Source of the DNA: Marinospirillum celere | GTDB taxonomy: Bacteria > Pseudomonadota > Gammaproteobacteria > Pseudomonadales > Halomonadaceae | Reading direction: 5' to 3' | Assembly (NCBI RefSeq): GCF_900112235.1 | Contig: NZ_FOLH01000002.1 | Location: 478,012-542,011, forward strand | Length of the DNA stretch: 64,000 nt | Shown: positions 27,978 through 37,196 of the stretch, piece by piece | Layout of the letters: each line of letters starts with the position of its first letter | Numbering within the stretch: position 1 is the first letter of the stretch | Translations under genes and position numbers: made by a program | Notes under the pieces: generated by a model | The model's input: only the letters and a program-made list of their open reading frames with translations | Databases searched by the model: none | Told to the model about the DNA's origin: nothing

Positions 27978-29048
27978 ATGCCGCGTTTTTATATGCCGCC
28001 GGAATGGGCTCCGCACCAGCAAACCTGGATGCTTTGGCCGCAACGCTCAGACAATTGGCGTTTGGGCGGTAAGCCTGCGCAAGCTGCTTTTACCCGAGTT
28101 GCACAAGCCATCGCGCATTTTGAGCCGGTAACCCTGGGCGTCAATGCAGACCAGTATGAAAACGCCTGTAACCGCTTGCAACATCCCAATATCCGCGTGG
28201 TCGAGCTTTCCAGTGATGATGCCTGGGTGAGGGATACAGGGCCCACCTTTGTGATCAATGCAGAGGGTGAGCTGGTTGGCATGGATTGGGAGTTTAATGC
28301 CTGGGGTGGCCTGCAGGGTGGGCTTTATTTTCCCTGGCAAAGGGATGATCAGGTTGCCAGCAAAATTCTGCAGATGGAAAGAGTCAAACGTGTGCGTACT
28401 CCGGGTTTTATCCTTGAAGGCGGTGCCTTTCATGTTGATGGTGAAGGAACCTTACTGACCACTGAAGAATGTCTGTTGAACCCCAATCGTAACCCCCATT
28501 TAACTCGGGATGAGATAGATGCTGAATTACAGCGTTATCTGGGTGTTGAGACGATTATCTGGTTGCCGGAAGGCCTCTATAATGATGAAACCGATGGCCA
28601 TGTTGATAACTTCTGCTGCTTTGTGCGTCCCGGTGAAGTTCTGCTGGCCTGGACGGATGATGATCAAGACCCCAACTTTAACCGTTGCCAGGCAGCCTTA
28701 AGGGTTCTGCAAAAGAGTCAGGATGCCCAGGGCCGTCAGCTGAAAATCCATAAGCTGCCCTTGCCTTCGCCTCTCTATGCAACAGCTGAAGAGTGTGAGG
28801 GTGTGGATGCTGTTGAAGGGACTCAGCCACGTGATCCCGGTATACGCCTGGCGGGTAGCTACGTGAATTTTTTAATCGTCAATGGTGGGGTGCTTGCCCC
28901 CAGCTTTGATGTTCCCGAAGATGCCCAGGCAGAAACCATCTTAAAGCAGCTCTTTCCTGAGCGTGAAGTAGTCATGCTCCCAGGGCGAGAAATCCTCTTG
29001 GGTGGCGGCAATATCCATTGCATCACCCAGCAACAACCCCAGGTTTAA
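27978..29048 (+). CDS. aguA: Agmatine deiminase
   Basis: 356 residues, full length. It hydrolyses agmatine to N-carbamoylputrescine and ammonia in the ADC/agmatine route to putrescine. The guanidine-modifying (PPAD_porph) fold is marked by [60 protein letters not shown] and the C-terminal [13 protein letters not shown] with nucleophile Cys348. The partner enzyme, N-carbamoylputrescine amidase, is encoded 11 kb away at 40124-40996 rather than adjacent. It follows the coiled-coil gene with a two-base gap. Confidence 0.96.
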   Translation: MPRFYMPPEWAPHQQTWMLWPQRSDNWRLGGKPAQAAFTRVAQAIAHFEPVTLGVNADQYENACNRLQHPNIRVVELSSDDAWVRDTGPTFVINAEGELVGMDWEFNAWGGLQGGLYFPWQRDDQVASKILQMERVKRVRTPGFILEGGAFHVDGEGTLLTTEECLLNPNRNPHLTRDEIDAELQRYLGVETIIWLPEGLYNDETDGHVDNFCCFVRPGEVLLAWTDDDQDPNFNRCQAALRVLQKSQDAQGRQLKIHKLPLPSPLYATAEECEGVDAVEGTQPRDPGIRLAGSYVNFLIVNGGVLAPSFDVPEDAQAETILKQLFPEREVVMLPGREILLGGGNIHCITQQQPQV

Positions 29049-29064
29049 TTCCCTTCCAGAGAAG

Positions 29065-29107
29065 CACTGATTAACGGCTGTTGAACTCTGCGTGCTGGTT
29101 CTTTTTT
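29065..29107 (+). terminator. Possible weak terminator after agmatine deiminase
   Basis: GCAC...GTGC with partially pairing flanks is followed by GGTTCTTTTTTG. The stem is imperfect with a long loop, so this is tentative. Confidence 0.35.
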
Positions 29108-29108
29108 G

Positions 29109-29170
29109 TTCAAAAGTTGAATGTGCGTTCAATTTCCTTTAGGCTTTTTATTAATTGAACAATCAATCAA
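29109..29170. promoter_or_regulatory. Candidate BetI operator region
   Basis: Just upstream of betI lies the inverted repeat TTGAA-TGTGCG-TTCAA (29117-29132), preceded by TTCAAAAG and followed 20 bases later by TTAATTGAACAATCAATCAA. Repeated TTGAAC/CAATCAAT half sites before a betI gene fit autoregulation of a bet operon by its TetR-type choline-sensing repressor; the match to the known operator is from memory and not measured. Confidence 0.5.
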
Positions 29171-29180
29171 TAAAAAACCT

Positions 29181-29771
29181 ATGCCAAAAGTTGGAATCAA
29201 AGATGCCCGTAAGCAGCAGCTGATCCAGGCCACTCTGGAGTCGATTGCTGAGCTGGGTTTACAAAACACCACCATCGTCACCATTAGCCGCCGGGCGGGA
29301 ATGTCTTCGGGCATTATCAGTCACTATTTTGGCGGCAAGCAGGGCTTGATAGAGGCAGCGCTTCGCTATCTGCTGGAGCAGTTGGGTAAAGAGCTGCTGG
29401 AACGAATTGCAAAAACTGATGGCTCACCAGAAGAGCGCCTGACCTGCATCATTGAAGCCAACTTCACGGATTTTCAGCGCTCAGACCTGGCTGCGCGAAC
29501 CTGGCTGAGTTTTTGGGCCAGATCTATGCATGAGCCTGGCCTTAAGCGTTTGCAACAAATTAACAATGCACGTCTTTACAGCAATTTGCGTTTTTCCTTT
29601 GCCCAGCGCCTGCCAGCAAAAGCAGCGACCCAGGCAGCGCGCCAGACGGCAGCCATGATTGATGGCTTTTGGCTTCGTAGTGCCTTAAGCCTGGACCCTC
29701 AGGAAGGTTTTGAAGCGGGTGAACAGCTTTGTAAGCACTTTGCTCTCAACGCCCTCAAGACTTTCAAATAA
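29181..29771 (+). CDS. betI: Transcriptional repressor BetI (TetR family)
   Basis: 196 residues from ATG 29181. The N-terminal helix-turn-helix contains [19 protein letters not shown] and [21 protein letters not shown]; the C-terminal part is the BetI choline-responsive domain ([27 protein letters not shown]). It represses choline-to-glycine-betaine genes until choline is present. I reject a longer start at 29121: the BetI family begins MPKVG as here, and the extra 20 residues would run through the operator-like repeats. The ribosome site is poor (AAAAACCT), so low expression is likely. betB follows after 19 bases. Confidence 0.95.
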   Translation: MPKVGIKDARKQQLIQATLESIAELGLQNTTIVTISRRAGMSSGIISHYFGGKQGLIEAALRYLLEQLGKELLERIAKTDGSPEERLTCIIEANFTDFQRSDLAARTWLSFWARSMHEPGLKRLQQINNARLYSNLRFSFAQRLPAKAATQAARQTAAMIDGFWLRSALSLDPQEGFEAGEQLCKHFALNALKTFK

Positions 29772-29790
29772 TTTTTTAAGTGGAGCCCCT

Positions 29791-31254
29791 ATGTCCTTAC
29801 CTCGTTACCAAAACTATGTAAACGGTCGTTTGTTTGCCAATGCGACAGGTGAAGCCTTTCCGGTCATCAACCCAGGAACAGGTGAAGTCATTTATGAAAT
29901 GGAAGTGGCCGATACAAAGGTTCAGGAAGCGGCCATAGAATCGGCAAAAGCAGGTTTTGCACACTGGTCAGCAATGACTGGAATCGAACGCAGCCGAATT
30001 CTTTTGCGTGCAGTGGCTCTACTGCGTGAACGTAATGATCAGTTGGCTGCTGTAGAAGTCAGAGACACTGGCAAGCCCTTGCAGGAAGCGGAAGTGGTTG
30101 ATGTGGTTACCGGTGCAGATGCCATCGAATTCTTTGCCGGTTTGGCACCTTCCATTGAAGGCAATCAGCAAGATCTGGGTGGGGATTTTTATTATACCCG
30201 TCGAGAGCCTCTGGGCATTTGTGCGGGTATCGGAGCCTGGAATTACCCCTTACAGATTGCCTGCTGGAAGGCGGCACCTGCTTTGGCTGCCGGTAATGCG
30301 ATGATCTTCAAACCCTCAGAAGAAACCCCCTTAGGCGCTTTGAAGCTGGCCGAAATCTTCACAGAAGCTGGGGTGCCTGCGGGTGTGTTCAATGTTGTTC
30401 AGGGTGATGGTCAAGTGGGCGCCTGGTTAACTCAGAACCCTGAAATTGCCAAGGTTTCTTTTACTGGGGAAGTGGGCACCGGCAAAAAGGTCATGGCAGC
30501 TGCGGCCTCTTCATTAAAAGACGTCACTATGGAGCTGGGTGGCAAGTCGCCTTTGATTATTTTTGATGATGCTGATCTTGATAATGCGGTCTCGGCAGCG
30601 CTCTTGGGTAACTTCTATACCCAGGGTGAAATCTGTACCAATGGAACCCGTGTTTTTGTTCAGGAAGCTCTCTACCCTGCGTTTGTTGAGCGCTTGTTGG
30701 AGCGAACCCAGAAAAATATTCGTATGGGTGACCCCATGCATCCGGAAACCAACTTTGGAGCCTTGATCTCCGAAAAACACAGGGAATTGGTGCTGGATTA
30801 CATCAATAAAGGTGTGGAAGAGGGCGCCAAGCTGCTTATCGGTGGTAAAGCGGCAGCTCCTAAGGGCGTGGAGCAGGGTTATTTTGTTGAGCCAACGATT
30901 TTTACCGCTTGCCAGGATGAAATGACCATTTGTCGTGAAGAGATTTTTGGTCCCGTTATGTCGGTACTGACTTTCAAGGATGAAGAAGAAGTGATTAGCC
31001 GCGCCAATAATGTGGATGTAGGCCTGGCCGCCGGAGTCTTTACTCAGAATATTCAGCGTGCTCATCGGGTTATTCATCAGCTTCAGGCTGGTATCTGCTG
31101 GATTAACAGCTACGGTGCTTCTCCTGCTGAAATGCCTGTGGGTGGTTACAAGCTTTCTGGTATAGGCCGTGAAAATGGTCGCATTACCCTGGATCACTAC
31201 ACTCAGGTTAAAGCCGTCTATGTTGGCATGTCTGACTTGGAGAGCCCTTTCTGA
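29791..31254 (+). CDS. betB: Betaine aldehyde dehydrogenase
   Basis: 487 residues from ATG 29791, with AAGTGGAG upstream; an earlier in-frame start would lie inside betI. It oxidises betaine aldehyde to the osmoprotectant glycine betaine with NAD(P)+. Aldehyde dehydrogenase hallmarks are the catalytic base Glu248 in MELGGKSP, the nucleophile Cys282 in [11 protein letters not shown], the cofactor segment [19 protein letters not shown] and [11 protein letters not shown]. Its stop shares one base with the betA ATG (TGATG). The order betI-betB-betA is standard in Gammaproteobacteria. Confidence 0.97.
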   Translation: MSLPRYQNYVNGRLFANATGEAFPVINPGTGEVIYEMEVADTKVQEAAIESAKAGFAHWSAMTGIERSRILLRAVALLRERNDQLAAVEVRDTGKPLQEAEVVDVVTGADAIEFFAGLAPSIEGNQQDLGGDFYYTRREPLGICAGIGAWNYPLQIACWKAAPALAAGNAMIFKPSEETPLGALKLAEIFTEAGVPAGVFNVVQGDGQVGAWLTQNPEIAKVSFTGEVGTGKKVMAAAASSLKDVTMELGGKSPLIIFDDADLDNAVSAALLGNFYTQGEICTNGTRVFVQEALYPAFVERLLERTQKNIRMGDPMHPETNFGALISEKHRELVLDYINKGVEEGAKLLIGGKAAAPKGVEQGYFVEPTIFTACQDEMTICREEIFGPVMSVLTFKDEEEVISRANNVDVGLAAGVFTQNIQRAHRVIHQLQAGICWINSYGASPAEMPVGGYKLSGIGRENGRITLDHYTQVKAVYVGMSDLESPF

Positions 31255-32936
31255 TGAGCAGGCAAGCTTTTGATTACATTATCGTTGGGGCAGGTTCAGC
31301 CGGTTGTGTGCTGGCCAACCGCTTGACCGAAGACGGCAAGGCTTCGGTCTTATTGCTGGAAACCGGGGGCAGTGATCGGAGTATTTTCATTCAGATGCCG
31401 ACGGCTCTGTCGATTCCCATGAATACTCAAAAATATGCCTGGCAGTTTGAAACCGAGCCGGAACCCGGCTTGGATAATCGCCGTATGCACTGTCCAAGAG
31501 GCAAGGTCTTGGGAGGTTCTTCTTCCATCAATGGCATGGTTTATGTCCGCGGGCATGCCCGGGATTTTGATGAGTGGGAAGCAGAAGGGGCCGAGGGTTG
31601 GAATTATGCCCAGTGTCTTCCTTATTTCAAAAAAGCTGAAACCTGGGCGTTTGGTGGTAATGATTACCGGGGAGACCAGGGCCCCTTGGGCGTGAATAAC
31701 GGCAATCAAATGCAAAACCCCCTGTATCGAGCCTTTATCGATGCTGGCGTGGAGGCCGGTTATTTTGCCACTGAAGACTATAACGCGGCCCAGCAAGAAG
31801 GCTTTGGTGCCATGCATATGACCGTGAAAAATGGTCGTCGCTGGTCTACTGCCAATGCTTATCTGCGCCCTGCGATGAGTAGAAGCAACTTGACTCTGGT
31901 GACCCAGGCTCTGGTTCACCGGGTGCTCCTGGAAGGCAAAACAGCCACAGGTGTGGAATATGAACGGGGCGGTCAGGTGCACCAGGTCACGGCAAACAAG
32001 GAGGTGCTCTTGTGTGCAGGTTCTATCGGTTCTCCCCATTTGCTGCAATTGTCCGGAATCGGCAAGCCTGAAGTGCTTAAAAAGGCGGGTATCCCCGTTT
32101 TGCATGCTCTGCCTGGTGTGGGTGAAAACCTGCAGGATCACTTGGAGTTTTATTTTCAATTTCGCTGCAAACAGCCAGTTTCTTTAAATCGACAGCTGGG
32201 ACTTTGGAGCCGCTTTAAAATTGGCGCGCGCTGGATTTTGACCAAAAAAGGCTTGGGAGCAACTAACCATTTTGAATCCTGCGGATTCATTCGCTCCAAA
32301 GCCGGTGTTGAATGGCCGGATTTGCAGTATCACTTTTTACCGGCTGCAATGCGTTATGACGGCAAAGAGGCTTTTGCTGGTGATGGCTTTCAGCTACATA
32401 TTGGTCATAACAAGCCGAAAAGCCGGGGCCGTGTTCATGTTCAATCTGCCGACCCACGTCAGCCACCCAGTATTCTGTTTAATTATTTGCAGGCTGAAGA
32501 AGACCGCGAAGGTTTTCGGGACTGTGTACGTCTGACTCGGGAAATTATTGCCCAGCCTGCAATGGATGCCTATCGGGGTGCTGAAATCCAACCGGGTGAG
32601 GCAGTCCAAACAGATGCAGAGATAGATGCTTTTGTTCGCCAGGCCGTGGAAAGTGCCTACCATCCTTCCTGCTCCTGCAAAATGGGGGTCGATGCTGAGG
32701 CCGTGGTTGACCCCCAGACTCGTGTCCAGGGTTTGCAAGGCCTGCGTGTTGTCGATTCTTCAATCTTCCCCACCATCCCCAATGGCAATCTTAATGCGCC
32801 CACCATCATGGTGGCAGAAAGGGCGGCGGATTTAATTCGCGGTTTGGAACCCCTGGAAGCTTCCCAGGCACCTGTTTCCATGGATGCTTCATGGCAGGAA
32901 CGCCAAAGACCCGGAAAACCTCAGCGTTCTTTATAA
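31254..32936 (+). CDS. betA: Choline dehydrogenase
   Basis: 560 residues, a GMC-family flavoprotein that oxidises choline to betaine aldehyde at the inner membrane. The FAD dinucleotide fold is [18 protein letters not shown]; the GMC signatures appear as [20 protein letters not shown] and [18 protein letters not shown]; the active-site region reads [10 protein letters not shown] and the C terminus [18 protein letters not shown]. Translation is coupled to betB. A small hairpin (TGAAGG...CCTTCA, 32943-32961) without a T tract follows, then the micro-ORF and carrier gene. Confidence 0.97.
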   Translation: MSRQAFDYIIVGAGSAGCVLANRLTEDGKASVLLLETGGSDRSIFIQMPTALSIPMNTQKYAWQFETEPEPGLDNRRMHCPRGKVLGGSSSINGMVYVRGHARDFDEWEAEGAEGWNYAQCLPYFKKAETWAFGGNDYRGDQGPLGVNNGNQMQNPLYRAFIDAGVEAGYFATEDYNAAQQEGFGAMHMTVKNGRRWSTANAYLRPAMSRSNLTLVTQALVHRVLLEGKTATGVEYERGGQVHQVTANKEVLLCAGSIGSPHLLQLSGIGKPEVLKKAGIPVLHALPGVGENLQDHLEFYFQFRCKQPVSLNRQLGLWSRFKIGARWILTKKGLGATNHFESCGFIRSKAGVEWPDLQYHFLPAAMRYDGKEAFAGDGFQLHIGHNKPKSRGRVHVQSADPRQPPSILFNYLQAEEDREGFRDCVRLTREIIAQPAMDAYRGAEIQPGEAVQTDAEIDAFVRQAVESAYHPSCSCKMGVDAEAVVDPQTRVQGLQGLRVVDSSIFPTIPNGNLNAPTIMVAERAADLIRGLEPLEASQAPVSMDASWQERQRPGKPQRSL

Positions 32937-32984
32937 GTGACCTGAAGGTTTTTCCCCTTCAACTGCAATAGAGGAGAAATCCCC

Positions 32985-33032
32985 ATGCTATTTCGTCATA
33001 TGATTGATTGTTTCTACAGGAGGCGAGCATGA
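32985..33032 (+). CDS. Candidate 15-codon leader ORF coupled to the BCCT-like carrier
   Basis: ATG 32985 has a strong ribosome site GAGGAG eight bases upstream and opens a frame encoding MLFRHMIDCFYRRRA. Its TGA overlaps the next gene's ATG (ATGA), and its own AGG AGG arginine codons form the Shine-Dalgarno sequence of that gene. This arrangement predicts translational coupling or a regulatory leader. Two consecutive rare-type arginine codons near the end could stall ribosomes on the downstream start. Expression is unproven; it could be fortuitous. Confidence 0.5.
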   Translation: MLFRHMIDCFYRRRA

Positions 33033-34246
33033 CACTCTGGTTATCCGCTGGTCTGCTGTTTACCTTTGCTGCCATTTTATTTGTTTTGATTAAATGGTGG
33101 AATTTGGAATGTATCGGGGTCACTCCCGTTCGTACCCTGACTTTTATTGCGATCCTGTTTACTTCTGGCCTGGATGTTGGCCTGATCATGTTTCCTCTGA
33201 CCGAGTTTGCCGGTTATGCGGACCTTTCTGAAAGTCCTGAATATGCCTTTGCCAACCCACTGGCAATTGAATTTGGTTTCTGGGCGTTCTTAATCTGGGG
33301 TTTTTACTTCCTGACCTGCTTTTATTTCTGCGTTGTAGAGCCACGCGTCAAGTTCTTTGAAATCCCAGTGGTTAAGATCGTCAATAATGTAGTGATTATT
33401 GGTACCTGTGCCTTTACGGCCTTCCTGTTGCTGATTAACTTACCCTGGTATCTGCCTGAATTGGGTGATGGGGAAAGTGTTCGCCCTGTGTTTTATCTAA
33501 TTGTGGTTCTGGCTATTGCTGCAGCGGTTTATTCCAGTAGTAAACTGCGTTTTGTACGTATTCTGAGTCTGAGTTCTTCGCTGCTGTTTATTGCCCTGAT
33601 AGCGGTGATGGGTGTGTTTGCCTTTAGCGGTGATACCGGCTCCCCCGGTGACTTTGTGGCGACAGCAGCCAAGATAAGTGATTATTTTGGCAACCTGCAC
33701 CATTTTATGTTGCCAATCAATGATTACCATGAGTTTTATCTGTTTTGGTGGTTTTCATGGAGCATCATGATCGGCCAGTTTACCGCGCGTTTTGTGGGTG
33801 GTTTGAAAACCTGGCAACTGTTCTTGGCCATGTTGGTCTTTCCCTCAACTGCAATCGGAACCTGGTTCAGTGTGCTCTACTACTATCACGCCGAAGGCTT
33901 GAATATCAGTAGTATGATTAACCTGGCGATGATTTCAGTAGGCATCCTGATGGTTATCAACTCTCTGGACTCTCTGATTCGTCTTTACACTGAGAATCTG
34001 CAGCTAACAGCCAGGCATATCGGTAAAAGCCGCTATGTGATTGGTAATTTTGTGGCTATGTGTAGCTTGACCCTGCTGTTCCAGCTGGACTTCCTGCGTA
34101 TTCAATGGGTGGGAGCCCTGGTAATTGCTCTTTATTTCTGCTGCTTTGTTTATATTCTTGCCAAGCGGCGTGCAGAAGTGGCTGCTATTCAGGGGTCACC
34201 CAAAGAAAATACCTTGGATTACAGCAAAATCGAACTGGCCAGTTAA
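33029..34246 (+). CDS. Short, divergent BCCT-family (betaine/choline/carnitine) transporter-like protein
   Basis: 405 residues, about 10 hydrophobic segments. The BCCT signature is visible: LFWWFSWSIMIGQFTARFVGG (given here only by its key residues Trp240, Trp241, Trp244, Gly249 and Arg254) aligns by eye with the WWxSW aromatic box of BetP/BetT. Upstream, FTSGLDVGLIMFPLTEFAGY corresponds to the GxGIGLMFWGVAEP segment but has lost its glycine pattern. Canonical members have 12 helices and 500 or more residues; this one lacks N-terminal helices and the long C-terminal osmosensor tail. Location directly after betIBA makes choline uptake the obvious role. ATG 33029 has ACAGGAGG upstream. A terminator follows. 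Confidence 0.75.
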   Translation: MTLWLSAGLLFTFAAILFVLIKWWNLECIGVTPVRTLTFIAILFTSGLDVGLIMFPLTEFAGYADLSESPEYAFANPLAIEFGFWAFLIWGFYFLTCFYFCVVEPRVKFFEIPVVKIVNNVVIIGTCAFTAFLLLINLPWYLPELGDGESVRPVFYLIVVLAIAAAVYSSSKLRFVRILSLSSSLLFIALIAVMGVFAFSGDTGSPGDFVATAAKISDYFGNLHHFMLPINDYHEFYLFWWFSWSIMIGQFTARFVGGLKTWQLFLAMLVFPSTAIGTWFSVLYYYHAEGLNISSMINLAMISVGILMVINSLDSLIRLYTENLQLTARHIGKSRYVIGNFVAMCSLTLLFQLDFLRIQWVGALVIALYFCCFVYILAKRRAEVAAIQGSPKENTLDYSKIELAS

Positions 34247-34261
34247 TTCTGATTCGCTTCT

Positions 34262-34288
34262 GGGGCTCTCTTCTGAGCCCCTTTTTTT
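34262..34288 (+). terminator. Terminator of the bet operon
   Basis: A perfect 7-bp stem GGGGCTC / GAGCCCC with a six-base loop and seven T, 15 bases after the carrier's stop. Confidence 0.9.
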
Positions 34289-34372
34289 GGCTATACCGTC
34301 GATATAGTCAAAATCTACTAACCCGATATTAACTAGTGTTTTTTTCTGATCTTTTGGCTAAAAGTAGTGATT

Positions 34373-34388
34373 TGGCATAAGAGTTGCT
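34373..34388 (+). promoter_or_regulatory. Sigma-54 (-24/-12) promoter candidate for the peptide-type ABC operon
   Basis: TGGCATAAGAGTTGCT matches the consensus TGGCAC-N5-TTGCW with one substitution and the exact ten-base GG-to-GC spacing. Transcription would start near 34398, about 130 bases before the binding-protein ATG. A perfect 12-bp palindrome AAACAATTGTTT (34431-34442) lies in the leader. An activator site upstream was not identified. Confidence 0.6.
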
Positions 34389-34527
34389 TAGATAACTACC
34401 AAGCCAGTGGCTGCATGCGTTACATAAATCAAACAATTGTTTAATCGTTTGGAGTCAGGTTTTGCCTTTAGACTCTTTGCAGCCAAGCCGTGGCTAAAAA
34501 ATATAACTCAAATTATGAGGACGAATA

Positions 34528-36108
34528 ATGAGAAAAATGGTTCGTGCCGTCACTCTTGGAACTGCACTCACACTCATGTCTGCCGGGCTTTCTGCCCAAA
34601 CCCTGCGCTGGGCCAGTGCAGGTGACTCCTTGACGTTGGACCCCCATTCACAAAACCATGGTCAAACCCATGCGGTCTCTCATCAGATCTATAACCCTTT
34701 GGTTTATTTGGATATGGATTCTGAAATGCAGCCAGGTTTAGCTGTTTCCTGGGATGTTACTGATGACCCTAATGTCTGGGAATTTAAGTTACGTGAAGGG
34801 GTTACATTTCATGATGGATCCCCCTTTACGGCTGAGGATGTCGTTTTTTCCTTTCAACGTGCCCAGCATGCCAATTCCGATATGCGCCCTTTAATCAGTT
34901 CGGTGACCCGTGTGGAGGCAGTGGATGATCACACTGTTCACATTCACACTGACGGCCCTACGCCCTTGCTACCAAATAATCTCAACGACCTGTTTATTAT
35001 GAGTAAATCCTGGTCTGAAGAGCATAATGTCATGACTCCACAGGATTACTCGGCGGGTGAAGAAAACCATGCTGTGCGTAATGCCAATGGTACGGGTCCG
35101 TTTCAATTGGTGAGCCGTGACCCTGATGTGCGCACTGAATTGGTTCGTAATGATGACTATTGGGGCAAGGATGAATTTCCTCTTGCCATCAGCCGCGTGA
35201 TTTACACGCCTATTCAGTCATCTCCTACCCGAGCAGCAGCCTTGTTATCTGGAGAAATTGATTTTCTGCAGGATGTACCTGTGCAGGATATCAACCGCTT
35301 AAGCCGAGCCAATAATGTCAAAATGCTGACAGGCCCGGAAAACCGCACCATTTTCTTTGGTATGGATCAGGGCAGAGACGAGTTGCGGACATCCAATATT
35401 CAGGGTGAAAACCCCTTTGCGGATCGTCGTGTTCGTGAAGCCATGAATATTGCTATTAACCGTGAAGCCATCCAGCAGGTGGTGATGCGTGGACAATCAG
35501 TGCCTGCAGGGATGATTGCCCCCTCTTTTGTTAATGGCTACACCGAAGCTCTGGATAGCGTTCCTGAAACAGACGTCAACCGGGCCAGAGAGCTGCTCGC
35601 ATCGGCAGGCTATCCTGATGGCTTTAGAGTGACTTTGACCTGTACTAATGATCGCTATACCAATGATGAAGCCATCTGCCAGGCAGTGACTGGAATGCTG
35701 GGACAAATAGGTATTGATGTTCGCCTGGATGCCCGTGCCAATAGTATTCACTTTGCTGAGCTGCAGCAGGCTGAGCTGGATTTCTATATTCTGGGCTGGT
35801 CTGTTCCTCCTCTGGACTCGCATTATGTCTTTGATTTCTTGTTGGAAACCAAAACACCCGATACTGGCGCCTGGAACTTCACCGGCTGGTCCAACGAAGA
35901 GTTTGATGCGCTATCCCGTGCTCTTCCTACTGAAACCGACCTGGATGAGCGTGATCGCAAGATTGCCCGGGCCTGGGAAATTGTGCAGGAAGAGATCGTT
36001 TACCTGCCTGTACACCACCAGGTGTTGAACTGGGCGGTTCGTGAAGATATCGATTTCACAGTTCAATCACAAAACAAACCCATGTTGAAATATCTGAATT
36101 TCAACTAA
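34528..36108 (+). CDS. ABC transporter substrate-binding protein (peptide/opine family 5)
   Basis: 526 residues with a signal peptide (MRKMVRAVTLGTALTLMSAG, cleavage near LSA-Q). The mature part is SBP_bac_5: TLRWASAGDSLTLDPHS, YNPLVYLDMDSEMQPGLA, WEFKLREGVTFHDGSPFTAEDV and NGTGPFQLVSR are classic DppA/OppA-type segments. It captures a di-/oligopeptide or related cationic solute in the periplasm and delivers it to the permeases that follow. Substrate cannot be read; the operon lies between the two agmatine-pathway genes. GAGGA precedes the ATG. A hairpin in the 80-base gap to the permease gene could stabilise this part of the message. Confidence 0.93.
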   Translation: MRKMVRAVTLGTALTLMSAGLSAQTLRWASAGDSLTLDPHSQNHGQTHAVSHQIYNPLVYLDMDSEMQPGLAVSWDVTDDPNVWEFKLREGVTFHDGSPFTAEDVVFSFQRAQHANSDMRPLISSVTRVEAVDDHTVHIHTDGPTPLLPNNLNDLFIMSKSWSEEHNVMTPQDYSAGEENHAVRNANGTGPFQLVSRDPDVRTELVRNDDYWGKDEFPLAISRVIYTPIQSSPTRAAALLSGEIDFLQDVPVQDINRLSRANNVKMLTGPENRTIFFGMDQGRDELRTSNIQGENPFADRRVREAMNIAINREAIQQVVMRGQSVPAGMIAPSFVNGYTEALDSVPETDVNRARELLASAGYPDGFRVTLTCTNDRYTNDEAICQAVTGMLGQIGIDVRLDARANSIHFAELQQAELDFYILGWSVPPLDSHYVFDFLLETKTPDTGAWNFTGWSNEEFDALSRALPTETDLDERDRKIARAWEIVQEEIVYLPVHHQVLNWAVREDIDFTVQSQNKPMLKYLNFN

Positions 36109-36129
36109 TTAATAGTTATTAAATAATCT

Positions 36130-36163
36130 ATCTGGCTCAGTCACGGCAGTGGCTGGGCCAGAT
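36130..36163 (+). promoter_or_regulatory. Intercistronic hairpin after the binding-protein gene
   Basis: ATCTGGCTCAG pairs with CTGGGCCAGAT (11 bp, one G-U) around a 12-base loop. There is no T tract, so an RNA-stability element that favours the binding-protein message over the permeases is more likely than termination. Confidence 0.55.
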
Positions 36164-36188
36164 GTTTATCAGATTAAGGTAAGCCTTG

Positions 36189-37175
36189 ATGATTGCAATG
36201 TTAGTACGCCGGATTATTCAGGCAGTACTGGTGATGCTGGTGGTGGCTTTTATCTCCTTCAGTTTGTTCCAGTTTGTCGGTGATCCCATCAACAATATGG
36301 TTGGGCAGGAAGCAACTCAACAGGATAGAGCCGAATTGCGTGAACGCCTGGGCTTAAATGATCCCATTCCAGTGCAGTTTATGCGCTTTGTGGGTAATGC
36401 GGTCCAAGGTGAATTTGGTATTTCCTACCGGATGGCTCGCCCTGTTTCAGAAGTTATCGCAGAACGTCTGCCAGCCACTTTGGAGTTGGCGCTGGTCTCG
36501 GGGGTTTTAGCCATTACCTTGGGTATCGTTCTTGGGGTTTATACTGCCTTGAGGCGAGATGGCTGGTTCAGTCATTTTATTATGTCCTCCTCCTTGATTG
36601 GTGTGTCCCTGCCAACCTTTCTGATCGGTATTTTGCTGATCTATATCTTTTCTGTAGAGCTTCAGTGGCTGCCTTCTTTTGGTCGTGGTGACACAGTGCC
36701 TATCACGGATAATTGGAGCACAGGTTTGCTAACAGTTTCGGGTTGGCAATCATTAATACTGCCAGCCATCACTCTGGGGCTGTTTCAATTGACCCTGCTG
36801 ATGCGCCTCGTTAGGGCAGAAATGCTGGAGGTACTGCGAACCGATTACATCAAGTTCGCACGTGCTCGCGGCATACGTCAGCGCTCAATCAATTTCCACC
36901 ATGCCTTGAAGAACACGCTTTTGCCGGTGATTACCATAGCAGGTTTGCAGTTAGGCTCAATTATTGCTTTTGCCATTATCACCGAGACGGTTTTTCAATG
37001 GCCCGGAGTTGGCTTGTTGTTTATTAATGCCATCCGTTTTGTGGATATTCCCTTTATGTCGGCTTACCTGCTTTTGATTGCCCTGGTTTTTGTGGTGATC
37101 AATTTGGTTGTTGATCTGCTTTATTTTGTAGTGGATCCACGCCTAAGAGTCACCAAATCTTCTTCAAGCCGCTAA
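36189..37175 (+). CDS. Peptide-type ABC transporter permease (DppB-like)
   Basis: 328 residues from ATG 36189 (AAGG upstream; a TTG codon immediately before it is in frame). The N-terminal helix and FVGDPINNMVGQEATQQDR followed by LRERLGLNDPIPVQF are typical of DppB/OppB. The permease loop is EVLRTDYIKFARARGIRQR, and the C-terminal FQWPGVGLLFINAIRFVDIP and YFVVDPRLR complete the family pattern. Six membrane helices. It pairs with the next gene as the inner-membrane pore. Confidence 0.93.
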   Translation: MIAMLVRRIIQAVLVMLVVAFISFSLFQFVGDPINNMVGQEATQQDRAELRERLGLNDPIPVQFMRFVGNAVQGEFGISYRMARPVSEVIAERLPATLELALVSGVLAITLGIVLGVYTALRRDGWFSHFIMSSSLIGVSLPTFLIGILLIYIFSVELQWLPSFGRGDTVPITDNWSTGLLTVSGWQSLILPAITLGLFQLTLLMRLVRAEMLEVLRTDYIKFARARGIRQRSINFHHALKNTLLPVITIAGLQLGSIIAFAIITETVFQWPGVGLLFINAIRFVDIPFMSAYLLLIALVFVVINLVVDLLYFVVDPRLRVTKSSSSR

Positions 37176-37196
37176 ATTTCACCAAGAGAGTCCACG

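Noticed and set aside
30514..31197. Minus-strand open frame (227 codons) across betB
   Set aside because: Antisense shadow of an aldehyde dehydrogenase whose catalytic residues are intact.
31350..32159. Long minus-strand open frame (269 codons) across betA
   Set aside because: It lies wholly antisense to a gene with clear GMC motifs, has no recognisable domain and no convincing ribosome site.
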